Part shown: positions 9,620 to 18,990 of the stretch, in pieces
Numbering within the stretch: the stretch's first letter is position 1
Layout of the letters: each line of letters opens with the position of its first letter
DNA from: Bacteroidota bacterium
GTDB taxonomy: Bacteria > Bacteroidota > Bacteroidia > Flavobacteriales_D > Crocinitomicaceae
Reading direction: 5' to 3'
NCBI GenBank assembly: GCA_006226425.1
Contig: SBGX01000011.1
Coordinates: 1 to 64,000 of the forward strand
DNA: 64,000 bases
Position numbers and translations under genes: made by a program
Notes under the pieces: generated by a model
Seen by the model: only the letters and a program-made list of their open reading frames with translations
What the model was told of the DNA's origin: nothing
Databases searched by the model: none

Positions 9620-11431
9620 ATGTTAAATAAGGAACTCGAAATCAAGCTGAAAGTGTTGCCGGATGGCCCCGGAGTCTATCAATATTTTGATAAGAACGGG
9701 GAGATTTTGTACGTGGGGAAAGCTAAAAACTTAAAAAAAAGAGTCTCTTCCTACTTTCATAAACAGCACGATGACGGAAAAACTAGGATTCTGGTTCGTA
9801 AGATTCGGGACATTCAATATATCGTTGTGGATACGGAATTGGATGCCTTGTTGTTGGAGAATAACCTGATCAAAAAGTATCGTCCCAAATACAACATTCA
9901 ACTGAAAGATGATAAGTCGTACCCATGGATTTGTATTAAAAACGAGCCTTTCCCACGTGTTTTTTCGACAAGAAGAATGGTGAAAGATGGTTCTTTGTAC
10001 TATGGCCCATATACTAGTGTCAGAGTAATGAATACACTTTTGGAATTATTTCGGGACTTATATGCTTTAAGAACTTGCAACCTGGACTTGAGTGCTGAGA
10101 AAATAGAAAAAAAGAACTATAAAGTTTGCCTGGAATACCACATTGGCAAATGTAAAGGGCCGTGTATTGGAGAACAAAAGGAGGAAGAATACATGGCTTA
10201 TGTAGAGGAGATAAAGCATATTCTGAAGGGAAATGTTAGAAGTTTGGTTCGTCGTTTAAGTGCCAGAATGAAAGAGCTTTCGGAAGAGTTAGCTTTTGAA
10301 GAGGCGCAGCAATTGAAGGAAAAAATAGACGCTTTGGAACGCTTTCAATCAAAGTCAACAGTAGTTTCACCCACCGTTGGTGAGGTGGATGTGATCACCA
10401 TGGTCGATGACGACAAAAATGCCTTTGTCAATTACATGGTAGTGAAGGATGGGGCGATTATTCAAGGGATGACCACTGAGATTCGAAAACGATTGAACGA
10501 AAGCAGGGAACAGCTGATTTCCTTCAGTCTGTTGGAATTTAGAGAGCGGTATTTCAGTAAATCGAAGGAGGTACTGGTGGAAAAGGAGATGGAAACAGCG
10601 TTTCCGGGAGTTCAATTTCATGTGCCCCAACGGGGAGACAAGAAGCAGTTACTCGATTTGTCGAAGCGGAATGCCGTGTACTATCGCCTGGAGAAGTACA
10701 AGAACGAGAAAATAAAGAACCCTCAGGCACACTCGGAAAGAATTTTAAAGCAAATTCAAACGGATTTGAGAATGGCAGAACTTCCGGTGCATATTGAGTG
10801 CTTCGATAACTCAAATATGCAGGGAACAAATGCGGTGGCGGCTTGTGTGGTGTTTAAAAATGCGAAACCAGCCAAGTCGGACTATCGCCATTTTAACATT
10901 AAGACGGTTGAGGGACCGAACGATTTTGCTTCTATGGAAGAAGTAGTCTATCGTCGTTATAAACGCTTGTTGGACGAGGAGAAAGGCCTGCCCCAATTGA
11001 TTGTGATCGATGGAGGAAAGGGACAGTTGAGTTCGGCACTTCTGGCCCTGGAAAAGTTGGATTTAAGGGGGAAAGTGGCAATTATTGGAATAGCCAAAAG
11101 GTTGGAAGAAATCTTTTTCCCAGGCGATTCAGTGCCTATTTACCTGGACAAACGGAGTGAGTCTCTGAAAGTAATTCAACACTTGCGGAATGAAGCACAT
11201 CGCTTTGGAATTACCCATCACCGTTCCAAAAGATCGAAAAATAGCTTTAAGTCAGAGTTGGTTTCTATTCCGGGGATAGGTCCGAAGTTGTATGAGAAAT
11301 TAATGAAGCATTTTAAAACAGTTCGAAACATCCGTTCAGCAGGAATCGAGGACTTGTCACAAGTAGTGGGAATGTCCAAAGCAAAAACGATTCAGGAATA
11401 TTTCGAAAAGCAGGATCGCAAACAGGGATAA
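9620..11431 (+). CDS. uvrC: Excinuclease ABC subunit C
   Basis: UvrC makes the two incisions around bulky DNA lesions after UvrA/UvrB loading. The 603-residue product has the normal order of parts: N-terminal GIY-YIG nuclease (GPGVYQYFDKNGEILYVGKA), a central Cys cluster (KVCLEYHIGKCKGPCIG), a UVR motif for UvrB binding (around residues 215-240), an RNase H-like endonuclease domain beginning at IECFDNSNMQGTNAVAA, and C-terminal helix-hairpin-helix repeats (SIPGIGPKLYEKLMKHFK). Length is typical and nothing is missing. It begins 67 bases from the divergent LETM1-like gene. Confidence 0.98.
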   Translation: MLNKELEIKLKVLPDGPGVYQYFDKNGEILYVGKAKNLKKRVSSYFHKQHDDGKTRILVRKIRDIQYIVVDTELDALLLENNLIKKYRPKYNIQLKDDKSYPWICIKNEPFPRVFSTRRMVKDGSLYYGPYTSVRVMNTLLELFRDLYALRTCNLDLSAEKIEKKNYKVCLEYHIGKCKGPCIGEQKEEEYMAYVEEIKHILKGNVRSLVRRLSARMKELSEELAFEEAQQLKEKIDALERFQSKSTVVSPTVGEVDVITMVDDDKNAFVNYMVVKDGAIIQGMTTEIRKRLNESREQLISFSLLEFRERYFSKSKEVLVEKEMETAFPGVQFHVPQRGDKKQLLDLSKRNAVYYRLEKYKNEKIKNPQAHSERILKQIQTDLRMAELPVHIECFDNSNMQGTNAVAACVVFKNAKPAKSDYRHFNIKTVEGPNDFASMEEVVYRRYKRLLDEEKGLPQLIVIDGGKGQLSSALLALEKLDLRGKVAIIGIAKRLEEIFFPGDSVPIYLDKRSESLKVIQHLRNEAHRFGITHHRSKRSKNSFKSELVSIPGIGPKLYEKLMKHFKTVRNIRSAGIEDLSQVVGMSKAKTIQEYFEKQDRKQG

Positions 11432-11436
11432 TTGAC

Positions 11437-11444
11437 TAATTTTG
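11437..11444 (+). promoter_or_regulatory. TAnnTTTG -7 element for the thioesterase gene
   Basis: TAATTTTG matches the consensus exactly just after the uvrC stop. It overlaps a possible TTG start at 11442, which argues for translation from the GTG at 11460. Confidence 0.55.
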
Positions 11445-11459
11445 CACAAAATAAGAGAC

Positions 11460-11984
11460 GTGAAGGCAAAAAAAGCGAGTGAAACATTGGCAATTACCAC
11501 GAAAGTGGTGCTTCCAAATGATACCAATACCCTGGGAAATTTGTTCGGTGGACAATTATTGGCCTGGATGGATGTGATCGCTAGCGTTTCTGCCCACAGA
11601 CACTGTCGACGTGTGGTTGTAACAGCATCAGTCAACAATGTGTCGTTTAAGGAGCCGATCGAACATTCCTCGATTGTCACCTTGGAGGCGAAGGTTTCTC
11701 GCGCGTTCTCTTCTTCCATGGAAGTCTTTGTCGATGTTTTTGTGGAAGACCAGGTTTCCGGTCAGAAAAGAAAGAGCAATGAAGCCATTTATACCTTTGT
11801 TGCGGTGGATCAGAATGGTGGGCCGATTCAGGTCCCAGAATTGATTCCGGAAACGAAGGAAGAGAAACATCGCTACATGGGGGCACTGCGCAGAAAGCAG
11901 TTGAGTCTCATTTTGGCTGGTAAAATGGATCCTTCAGAGGCTACTGAGTTGAAAGCTCTTTTTTTCAAGGAAGGAGAAGCCTAG
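11460..11984 (+). CDS. Acyl-CoA thioesterase (hotdog fold, YciA/BACH type)
   Basis: The 174-residue product is a single-hotdog acyl-CoA thioesterase that would hydrolyse fatty acyl-CoA to free acid and CoA in the cytoplasm. The diagnostic stretch VLPNDTNTLGNLFGGQLLAWMD contains the conserved Asn-x-x-Gly-Asn-x-Phe-Gly-Gly core and catalytic Asp, and NVSFKEPIEHSSIVTLEAKV is typical of the second strand pair. A GTG at 11460 is preferred as start because the only in-frame alternative, TTG at 11442, lies inside a -7 promoter element. The C-terminal charged helix (RRKQLSLILAGK) is common in Bacteroidota members. Chain-length preference is unknown. Confidence 0.9.
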   Translation: MKAKKASETLAITTKVVLPNDTNTLGNLFGGQLLAWMDVIASVSAHRHCRRVVVTASVNNVSFKEPIEHSSIVTLEAKVSRAFSSSMEVFVDVFVEDQVSGQKRKSNEAIYTFVAVDQNGGPIQVPELIPETKEEKHRYMGALRRKQLSLILAGKMDPSEATELKALFFKEGEA

Positions 11985-11987
11985 AAT

Positions 11988-12974
11988 TTAGTTGCTAAAG
12001 CGCTCGTTGATCCGCTTTGTGATTTCCTCTTCGTTTTGAAGATTCATGCAATTGAAATGTTTTTTAGGGCAGGATTGAAAGCCTATTTTGGAGCAGGGTC
12101 TGCAAGATAAATTAGGAACTTCGTGGATGCTGTACATTTCTGGTTGTTTGGGGTAATAAGGATACATCCCGAGAGCCGGAACGGTGTTTCCCCAAACACT
12201 GATAATAGGCACCTGAAAAGCAGTCGCGATGTGCATGAGCCCTGTGTCATGGCTCAGGAGAGCATCGGCCTGTTGTACAATGCTAGCTGATTGTTTGATA
12301 GAGTACTTTCCGCAAGCCTGGATGATATTTTTATCCGGGAGTTCTGAGATCAGCTGTTCCGCAATTTTGGCATCGTGTTGATCCCCAAGTAGGATAATTG
12401 GCATGGAAAGGGGAGCAAGGATGGACCGAAGTTTGGAATATGGGAGTCGTTTTGTGGCAAATTGGGCTCCAATAGCTACTGCCAGAAAATGTTGGACCCC
12501 AAACTCATCAGGAATCTTGATTTGATCCTTTTCCGCCAAAAAGAGTTCGCAGTTCTCCCGATCATTTTGGACATTGAGCGGAGTAACGGCACTGAAATAG
12601 CGTTCGACAATGTGTCGTTCCGGCATGCGGTTCACTTTGAAACGAACCAGTAAGAGCTTTTTGAGATTAAGTTTCGGAAAACTGTAAGAGGGGACCTTCA
12701 GTCGGAAGCGAAGACTCAAACTTCGGATGTTCTTGTGCAGATCGATCACATAGTCGAATTGTTGCCTCTTTAAATCACCCAAGACTTCCTTGTAGGAATG
12801 ATCAAAACCGTGAATGGTATGGATATGTGGATTTTCCTCAAGAAGACATTTGAATTTGTTCTTGGTCAGGAAGTGAATCTCTGCGTTGGGAATTTGTTTT
12901 TTGAGGCACCTGATGACCGGGGTAGTCAGAACGATGTCGCCGATTGAGCTAAAACGAAGCACCAGGATTTTCAT
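11988..12974 (-). CDS. Glycosyltransferase family 9 (heptosyltransferase-like)
   Basis: A 328-residue GT-B glycosyltransferase resembling ADP-heptose:LPS heptosyltransferases, which extend the lipopolysaccharide core on the inner face of the cytoplasmic membrane. The N-terminal Rossmann start MKILVLRFSSIGDIVLTTPV is diagnostic, as is the nucleotide-sugar site LLSHDTGLMHIATAFQVPIISVWG in the C-terminal half. Two CxxC-like cysteines follow near the end (LSCRPCSKIGFQSCPKKHFNC), as in many Bacteroidota members. It ends 3 bases from the convergent thioesterase gene. The donor and acceptor sugars cannot be told from sequence. Confidence 0.92.
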   Translation of the reverse strand: MKILVLRFSSIGDIVLTTPVIRCLKKQIPNAEIHFLTKNKFKCLLEENPHIHTIHGFDHSYKEVLGDLKRQQFDYVIDLHKNIRSLSLRFRLKVPSYSFPKLNLKKLLLVRFKVNRMPERHIVERYFSAVTPLNVQNDRENCELFLAEKDQIKIPDEFGVQHFLAVAIGAQFATKRLPYSKLRSILAPLSMPIILLGDQHDAKIAEQLISELPDKNIIQACGKYSIKQSASIVQQADALLSHDTGLMHIATAFQVPIISVWGNTVPALGMYPYYPKQPEMYSIHEVPNLSCRPCSKIGFQSCPKKHFNCMNLQNEEEITKRINERFSN

Positions 12975-12999
12975 GAAGTAAAAGTAGAAATAATATCAA

Positions 13000-13030
13000 A
13001 AAAAACGCCCCTCTGTAAAGAGGAGCGTTT
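13000..13030 (-). terminator. Intrinsic terminator of the large T9SS protein gene
   Basis: ACGCCCCTCT (13005-13014) pairs with AGAGGAGCGT (13019-13028) with one mismatch around a GTAA loop, followed on the minus strand by a run of Us. It sits about 25 bases past the stop of the gene at 13053 and just before the glycosyltransferase start. Confidence 0.88.
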
Positions 13031-13052
13031 TTGAATTTATTGGTTCTGGAAA

Positions 13053-16000
13053 TTAATCCATAATTACCATTCGTGTTACCACAGAACCTTTTTTACCTTT
13101 CAGAACAACGTTGTAGTTACCAGCCGCTACACGAGCGTTGATTTCCATAGTTGTTTGATCGATGTTCCATGATCCGACAACTCGACCGAGTTGATCTTTC
13201 AATTCGATCACATCGTAGTCATTCAGTTTGTCAGAAGAAACTGTAAAGGAACCTTTGTTCGGGTTCGGGTAAATGTTCAGATCAACCAATGTACCCTCTT
13301 CAACACCTAAACACTCCGATACGAAGATGTTTTGAGAAGCTGTTGCGGAACATCCGTTTTCTGCTACAGTATAGCTAACTGTGATTACTGCTTCATTTGA
13401 AACAGAAGAAACCACAAACTGAGTACCTGTTACACCTGTACCGTCGAATGTACCACCAGCTGGTGTTGCAACCAAATCAAATACAGTATCATTATAGATA
13501 CAAACTAGATTTGGGATAGGCTGGAAGTTGATTACTGGAATAGGATTAACAGTTACCATTACAGTATCTGTGTTACTACATCCGTTAGGATCAGTTCCAG
13601 TTACGATGTATATTTTATCTGAAGTTGGGTTCACAGTAGTGGAAGGAACAGAAGCTCCGTTACTCCATACATAAGAAGCACCTTCTGGAATTGTTCCAGC
13701 ACCGGAAGCTACCAAAGTAGTCTCAGTACCCAAACAAGCGGCAACATCGTCACCAGCAGTAATCGTTGGAAGAGCGTTAACAGTAACCATCACAGTATCA
13801 GTACCGGTACAACCATTAAATCCTGTACCAGTTACAGCGTAGTTTCCGCTAGCTACAGGAGCAAAGGCTACCCCATCAGAGATACCGTTATCCCAGCTGT
13901 AAGTTTGAGCTCCTGCACCGTTCAGAGTTACAGACTCACCCATACAGATAGCTACATCAGCACCAGCTTTTACATTTGGTGAAGTCAACATAGATACACT
14001 AACAACCGCAGAGTTGGAGATACAAGAACCACTAACTCCTGCACGTACAGTGTAATCACCAGCAGCAGAAACTGTAATAGTATCGTTTGTTTCACCTGTG
14101 CTCCACATAATGTCATTGCTCTCAGAAGAAACCAACATGATGCTTCCTCCGTCACAAAGCTGCGCGTTTCCTCCACCTGCAACAGTAATCATTGGAGCAG
14201 TAGGGGCAGCAGGGTCATTGATAGAGAATGAAGACGTGTAAGTACATCCAGCACCATTGTCAAGCATTACAGTATAAGAACCTGCAGACAAACCTGTCAA
14301 TGTTTGTGGAAGAGTTACTCCTGTCATTGATCCACTTACAGGACCAGTCCAAGTCAAATCTCCTGAATCAGTACCAGTCAATTCGATTTGTCCGTCAGCG
14401 TTACCACAAACAGTTGGCTCAGTAACTGTTCCCAAGGTAAGCACTGGAGTAGATGAGATGTTTGTCGTAATTGTATCGCTAGAAGGAGTAGAACATCCGC
14501 CCTCTTCAACAATCAAAGAGATTGTTGCGGCAGTTGTTACCTGAATAGACTGAGTAGTTTCTCCTGTTGACCAAACGTTTCCACTTGTTGAAGAAGAAGA
14601 AAGAATTACGCTTCCGTCAGCACAGAAAGTAGTTGGTCCATTAGAAGTGATCTGGTGAACTGTAGACGGCATTACTTCATAAGTAACGACATCTGAGTTA
14701 CACTTGCCATCACCAACAAGCATGGCGTATGTTCCAGCTTTGTCTACGGTAATAGACTGAGTGTTCTCACCAGTTGACCACAAATATTCTGCAGCCGAAG
14801 TTGAAGTGATTGTCACAGAACCTCCCTGACAAAGTAGACCAAAGTCAGCTGTCAAAGTTGGAGCTTGTGGCTTAGGGTTCACACTTACAGTCACAGACTC
14901 AGAAGTTGATCCGTTAGCTGTTACCGTGTAAGTACCAGCAGCAGAAACTGTAATTGTACGAGTCGTTTGACCGTTGCTCCATACGTTTCCTGTTGGAGCA
15001 GAAGAGATCAATGTAACTTCGTCACCTTCACAGATAGCTGTTGGTGCGTTCGCAGTGATCGTTGGTTTGTGAAGATCTGAATCAAAGTTCATTCGAACCA
15101 TTGGAGTTTCGGAAATCCAGTAGAATCTTCCGTCAGAGTCAAAAAGAATACTGTTTCCAGCTCTTGAGATACCAGCAGTTGAAATGGACATTCCGGTATC
15201 GTCTGCTCCGTCAGCAAAAGTACCTAATACCAACAGGTAAGAAGAACCATTTGTCAAATCGATAGGAGAGTTCATAGGAATAGTTACCCAACGGTTAGCA
15301 ACATCTCCCGCAGTAATTTCATAGGGAGGAGTTTCATCATTAAATTGCCATACCGTTTGGAAGTCTGTAGCTCCCAGGTCCATATCGTAAAGACGTGCGT
15401 AGACTTTTGTTCCTGGATCAGAGGTTCCGTCCAAACGGAAAGTAACTCCGTGGAGAGTTGCATCCCCGAACATTTGGAAAACGTTACCAACCTCGAATGG
15501 CTGTGGTGCACCGTTATCAACACGATCCCATGCGTTATCCACAAAATTGTTGTCAGCTGCATAGATGTTTTTCGTCATGGTTACCAACTCAGATGGGAAA
15601 TCATTGTTATCTGGAGTTGGGTCAGCGTGTCCAGAGAAAGACTCGAACAATAACTCATAAGTGTGAGTTCCAGCTGTTGGAGTAAAACCTGGCTCAATAG
15701 TGAAAGTATCTCGAGCGGCATAACCGATTGTATCAACAATCGACATGTCGAAAGATCCATCAGTTGTTCTTACACGGAAAGTCGCATCATTTGCATCCAA
15801 TCCACCGTTGTTCCAGATAACTGCTTCAAATGCAATCGGTGCAATTTGAGACTCTGGAATTTGGTGATAAGCCTGAATGTCCCATGGTCCGATATAACCC
15901 CAGTCCATTTCTTCCATTTGAAGGTCGAAATCAAAACTTCTGATCAAAGCGACATCATCGATTTGCCAGTAGTAGTGAGATGCTTGTCCTCCTTCACCGT

Positions 16001-16676
16001 CAAATGTAAAACGGAATTGGAATTTGTCTTTGTTAGTGGCAGTTTCCAACCATCGTGTGATGTTGTATTGAGCAACTTCCTCACCGATGTCGTTTACGCC
16101 TGTTTGACCAATAGTCACATCGATAACCTCACTCGTTTGGAAACCGTCTGTGGACAATTCCAACATAGGAAACCAGCTGCTTGAACAACAAGTTCTGTAT
16201 GCGTGTTCGAACTTGATAACAATCCCACTGTTTTCATTTGAAAGGTCAATAACTGGAGAAACCAAACTTCCAACGAAGAAGTTAGCATTTCCTGAATTGG
16301 CCGATTGTCCCTGATTGTTCTCAAAATCCGTATCAAAGATCATGAAACCATTGGCTGCCGTTGTCGACTCAATGATTTGAGTAGCTGGGTTTGAATAGAA
16401 TCCATTCGGACCATTTGTATCAAACTTCCAAACATCAGCATTCGTTCCCGAAGTCGTAAAACTTCCAATGGAACCGTCAAAATCCTCTGAGAAAATAGTC
16501 TCTCCAGCCTTGTCTTGAACGCCTGGATGAACTTTTTTCTTCATACCCTTCATGGGATTAACCTTGGAATTCGGCTGCAGTTTTGATCGCTGCAATTCCG
16601 GAGTCACCAATCCCTTTTGTCCGAAGGCATAGGCGCCAAGGCATAGCCCCAGGATTAAAAAGTAATTTTTCTTCAT
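13053..16676 (-). CDS. Large T9SS-sorted surface protein with Ig-like/PKD-like repeats
   Basis: This 1207-residue protein is exported by Sec and should then be moved to the surface by the type IX system. The ATG at 16676 gives the signal peptide MKKNYFLILGLCLGAYAFGQ; an upstream in-frame start at 16754 would bury it. After a short linker a jelly-roll domain (about 40-260) resembles the MAM/choice-of-anchor type (FSEDFDGSIGSF, YYWQIDDVALIRS). Next is a beta domain to ~530, then about eight Ig-like repeats marked by ICEGDEVTL, WSNGQTTRTITVSAAGTYTV and similar motifs. The last ~80 residues are a T9SS type A sorting domain (IYPNPNKGSFTVSS, ending TRMVIMD). An adhesin or matrix role is likely but ligand is unknown. 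Confidence 0.92.
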   Translation of the reverse strand: MKKNYFLILGLCLGAYAFGQKGLVTPELQRSKLQPNSKVNPMKGMKKKVHPGVQDKAGETIFSEDFDGSIGSFTTSGTNADVWKFDTNGPNGFYSNPATQIIESTTAANGFMIFDTDFENNQGQSANSGNANFFVGSLVSPVIDLSNENSGIVIKFEHAYRTCCSSSWFPMLELSTDGFQTSEVIDVTIGQTGVNDIGEEVAQYNITRWLETATNKDKFQFRFTFDGEGGQASHYYWQIDDVALIRSFDFDLQMEEMDWGYIGPWDIQAYHQIPESQIAPIAFEAVIWNNGGLDANDATFRVRTTDGSFDMSIVDTIGYAARDTFTIEPGFTPTAGTHTYELLFESFSGHADPTPDNNDFPSELVTMTKNIYAADNNFVDNAWDRVDNGAPQPFEVGNVFQMFGDATLHGVTFRLDGTSDPGTKVYARLYDMDLGATDFQTVWQFNDETPPYEITAGDVANRWVTIPMNSPIDLTNGSSYLLVLGTFADGADDTGMSISTAGISRAGNSILFDSDGRFYWISETPMVRMNFDSDLHKPTITANAPTAICEGDEVTLISSAPTGNVWSNGQTTRTITVSAAGTYTVTANGSTSESVTVSVNPKPQAPTLTADFGLLCQGGSVTITSTSAAEYLWSTGENTQSITVDKAGTYAMLVGDGKCNSDVVTYEVMPSTVHQITSNGPTTFCADGSVILSSSSTSGNVWSTGETTQSIQVTTAATISLIVEEGGCSTPSSDTITTNISSTPVLTLGTVTEPTVCGNADGQIELTGTDSGDLTWTGPVSGSMTGVTLPQTLTGLSAGSYTVMLDNGAGCTYTSSFSINDPAAPTAPMITVAGGGNAQLCDGGSIMLVSSESNDIMWSTGETNDTITVSAAGDYTVRAGVSGSCISNSAVVSVSMLTSPNVKAGADVAICMGESVTLNGAGAQTYSWDNGISDGVAFAPVASGNYAVTGTGFNGCTGTDTVMVTVNALPTITAGDDVAACLGTETTLVASGAGTIPEGASYVWSNGASVPSTTVNPTSDKIYIVTGTDPNGCSNTDTVMVTVNPIPVINFQPIPNLVCIYNDTVFDLVATPAGGTFDGTGVTGTQFVVSSVSNEAVITVSYTVAENGCSATASQNIFVSECLGVEEGTLVDLNIYPNPNKGSFTVSSDKLNDYDVIELKDQLGRVVGSWNIDQTTMEINARVAAGNYNVVLKGKKGSVVTRMVIMD

Positions 16677-16751
16677 TTCAATTATAGTTTTAATGCGTAA
16701 ACGTCTCACACCCCCAATTGGTTGGTGTTCTGTTTTAAAAATTGTAACTCC

Positions 16752-16759
16752 CAAAGTTA
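16752..16759 (-). promoter_or_regulatory. TAnnTTTG -7 element for the large T9SS protein
   Basis: The minus strand reads TAACTTTG about 75 bases before the chosen ATG at 16676. It lies inside the longer alternative frame that begins at 16754, which supports the shorter start. Confidence 0.55.
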
Positions 16760-17136
16760 GATCAAAAAATTCAAACAGCGTAAGTTGGCCCTGAATAATT
16801 TTTCCGCTTTATACAAGTCTAAATGCTGAATTGGAATCCAATATTTATGGAGTGGGATGTCTAAACAAGTTGTTTACAAGACAAATCTTAACTTTGATAC
16901 GAAGGAAAGCCTCTAGGCTATAATAGCTTGATAATCAGTGCAAATAAAAGAATCAAAAGATGTTTTTTGAATTCAATCTTGTTTGAGTACAAATTTACAG
17001 GGCAAATGGATTCAGCTACTGAATCAGACTTCTAGACTTTCAATAAGAGGAAATTTTTTACCTGTCTAATTCAGGACAAAAATGGAGTACTGAATCGGTT
17101 TTCGCTGAAAATGAGTAGAATTTCAGCGTGAAGTCA

Positions 17137-17144
17137 TACATTTG
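17137..17144 (+). promoter_or_regulatory. TAnnTTTG -7 element for the DMT transporter
   Basis: TACATTTG is an exact consensus match 25 bases before the ATG at 17170; no clear -33 partner. Confidence 0.5.
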
Positions 17145-17169
17145 TTCCGGTTGATTTCCTTGAAATTTT

Positions 17170-18081
17170 ATGATGGGGCAAAACATAAAGGCACACCTGG
17201 CCATTTTTTTTGTAAACGCCTTGTACGGCGCCGGACACTTAATCGCGAAAGGGGTGATGCCGGAATATTTGTCCGCCGCCTCATTTATTTGGTTGAGAGT
17301 TAGTTCAGCGGTCATCCTGTTTTGGCTTCTGCTCAGTTTGAAGGGCTTGGAACGAATTGCCTGGAAAGACGTGCCTCATTTTATCGCATGTGGTTTCTTC
17401 GGGGTAGCCCTGAATCAGCTTTGTTTCTTTCATGGATTGGAGCTTAGTTCAGCAATTAACTCCGGAATTATCATGACCCTCAATCCCATGATCGTGCTTA
17501 TTCTGGCAGCCATTTTTCTTCGGGAAAAAATTACGGTCCGGAAGTTGTTCGGAATCGTATTGGCAGCAGGAGGTGCGATTTTTCTAACCTTGAATGGAGG
17601 TTCTTTTTCAAAAGATTCCATTTTCGGTGATCTGTTGCTGTTGATTAATGCCACAAGTTATGCTGTATATCTGATTATCTCGAAGCCATTGACCCAAAAG
17701 TATAAGCCCTTGACGGTGATCACCTGGGTCTTTACTTTTGGTTGGTTCTTTGTGTCTGCGTTTCCGGGTGCGGCCAGAGGTTTTTTCGATGTTTCCTGGT
17801 CAAGTCTACCCACGATGATTTGGTCCAAGATCATCTATATTGTACTGGGGATTACTTTCCTGGCCTATCTTATGACGATTTACGCATTAAAATATTTGAA
17901 GGCATCCAGCACCAGCTCGTACATTTATTTTCAGCCTCTTTTCGTGATTGTATTCTCATACTTGTTTTACTACCTAAGTTTGACAGAGGATTATACCGGA
18001 GCAATTACGTTTTCCCGAATCGCGGCCATGATGTTTATCCTTTTCGGGGTCTGGCTTTCTACCCGGGAATCTTACAAATAA
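17170..18081 (+). CDS. EamA-family (DMT) transporter
   Basis: A 303-residue cytoplasmic-membrane protein with about ten hydrophobic helices arranged as two EamA repeats, the usual drug/metabolite transporter plan of size and topology. The first repeat starts at AHLAIFFVNALYGAGHLIAKG and the second begins around residue 150 (FGDLLLLINATSYAVYLIISKPL). Members export amino acids, nucleosides or other small metabolites; the substrate cannot be predicted. It lies just upstream of, and on the same strand as, yicC, but yicC has its own promoter element. Confidence 0.92.
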   Translation: MMGQNIKAHLAIFFVNALYGAGHLIAKGVMPEYLSAASFIWLRVSSAVILFWLLLSLKGLERIAWKDVPHFIACGFFGVALNQLCFFHGLELSSAINSGIIMTLNPMIVLILAAIFLREKITVRKLFGIVLAAGGAIFLTLNGGSFSKDSIFGDLLLLINATSYAVYLIISKPLTQKYKPLTVITWVFTFGWFFVSAFPGAARGFFDVSWSSLPTMIWSKIIYIVLGITFLAYLMTIYALKYLKASSTSSYIYFQPLFVIVFSYLFYYLSLTEDYTGAITFSRIAAMMFILFGVWLSTRESYK

Positions 18082-18085
18082 TCCT

Positions 18086-18093
18086 TACTTTTG
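18086..18093 (+). promoter_or_regulatory. TAnnTTTG -7 element for yicC-gmk-nadD
   Basis: TACTTTTG matches exactly, directly after the transporter stop codon and 16 bases before the yicC ATG. It would drive the yicC-gmk-nadD operon. Confidence 0.6.
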
Positions 18094-18109
18094 GGCCAAA
18101 AAGCAAGAG

Positions 18110-18976
18110 ATGTTGCAATCGATGACCGGATTTGGAAAAGTGAGTTCTCATATTTTGGGAAAGACTATTCGGGTTGAAATTAAAGCGCTGAACAGCAAAA
18201 GTTTGGACTTATATGTGAAGCTGCCGCAGATTTACAGGGAGGTGGAATTGGATTTACGACGTTTGGTCGGTAATAAATTGCACCGGGGAAAACTGGATCT
18301 GACGGTTGTTTTGGAGAATGCAGGCAGTGAAGTCACGGCCGAATTGAATCTGGACCTCGCAAAGCGCTATCTGGAAGATTTACAAAAATTACATGTACTG
18401 ACAGGTGAAGACCATCCGGATTATTTGGCGCAGATTGTTCGTATGCCAGATGTATATACCTCCAAACAGGAAGAGCTGAAACAGGAAGAGCGCAAAGCTC
18501 TGCTTCAACTCGTCAGTGATGCCTGTGATCAATTAATCTCATTCAGACGTCAGGAGGGGCAGGCATTGGAGCAAGACTTTTCGCAGCAACTTTCGGAAAT
18601 AGAAGGACTCCTTGCTGAGGTTGATACTTATGAACAACAGCGGGTAGATGTTATTCGGGAGCGCATGAAAAAGGGCCTTTCCGAACTTCAGGGAGTAGAA
18701 TATGATCAGGGGCGTTTGGAACAGGAAATGATTTATTACATCGAAAAGCTAGATGTTTCGGAAGAAAAAATGCGTCTGGCAAATCACCTGAAGTATTTTG
18801 CAGAAACCATGAAGCAGGAAAACCCGGGAAAAAAACTGGGCTTTATTACCCAGGAAATTGGTCGGGAAATCAATACGCTAGGAAGCAAGAGTTATCAGGT
18901 GGATTTGCAGAAGTTAGTTGTGGAGATGAAAGACCGTCTTGAAAAAATGAAAGAACAGGTGTTGAACACACTCTAA
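18110..18976 (+). CDS. yicC: YicC family protein (putative endoribonuclease)
   Basis: The 288-residue product begins MLQSMTGFGKVSSHILGKTIRVEIKALNSKSL (read in part), the very conserved YicC opening, and has both the YicC N-terminal domain and the C-terminal DUF1732 region with the family motif GKKLGFITQEIGREINTLGSK. In E. coli the family is linked to RNA turnover and stationary-phase survival, and endoribonuclease activity has been reported for YicC; that role is transferred by homology. It is followed 14 bases later by gmk and then nadD, an arrangement common in Bacteroidota. Confidence 0.95.
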   Translation: MLQSMTGFGKVSSHILGKTIRVEIKALNSKSLDLYVKLPQIYREVELDLRRLVGNKLHRGKLDLTVVLENAGSEVTAELNLDLAKRYLEDLQKLHVLTGEDHPDYLAQIVRMPDVYTSKQEELKQEERKALLQLVSDACDQLISFRRQEGQALEQDFSQQLSEIEGLLAEVDTYEQQRVDVIRERMKKGLSELQGVEYDQGRLEQEMIYYIEKLDVSEEKMRLANHLKYFAETMKQENPGKKLGFITQEIGREINTLGSKSYQVDLQKLVVEMKDRLEKMKEQVLNTL

Positions 18977-18990
18977 AAGATCTGCGAAAT

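Larger units (their letters stand above)
16677..17169. other. 493-base intergenic region, no gene seen
   Basis: This AT-rich stretch carries the minus-strand promoter of the large surface protein (16752-16759) and a plus-strand TAACTTTG (16889-16896) preceded by TTG (16870-16872) at 16-base spacing. A second plus-strand TACATTTG (17137-17144) sits close to the transporter start. I found no credible reading frame or terminator between them, so the upstream plus-strand element may be a distal promoter or chance. Confidence 0.45.

Noticed and set aside
15663-16184. Plus-strand frame of 173 codons inside the large T9SS protein gene
   Set aside because: Antisense to a beta-rich secreted domain with clear homology pattern; no start context or promoter.
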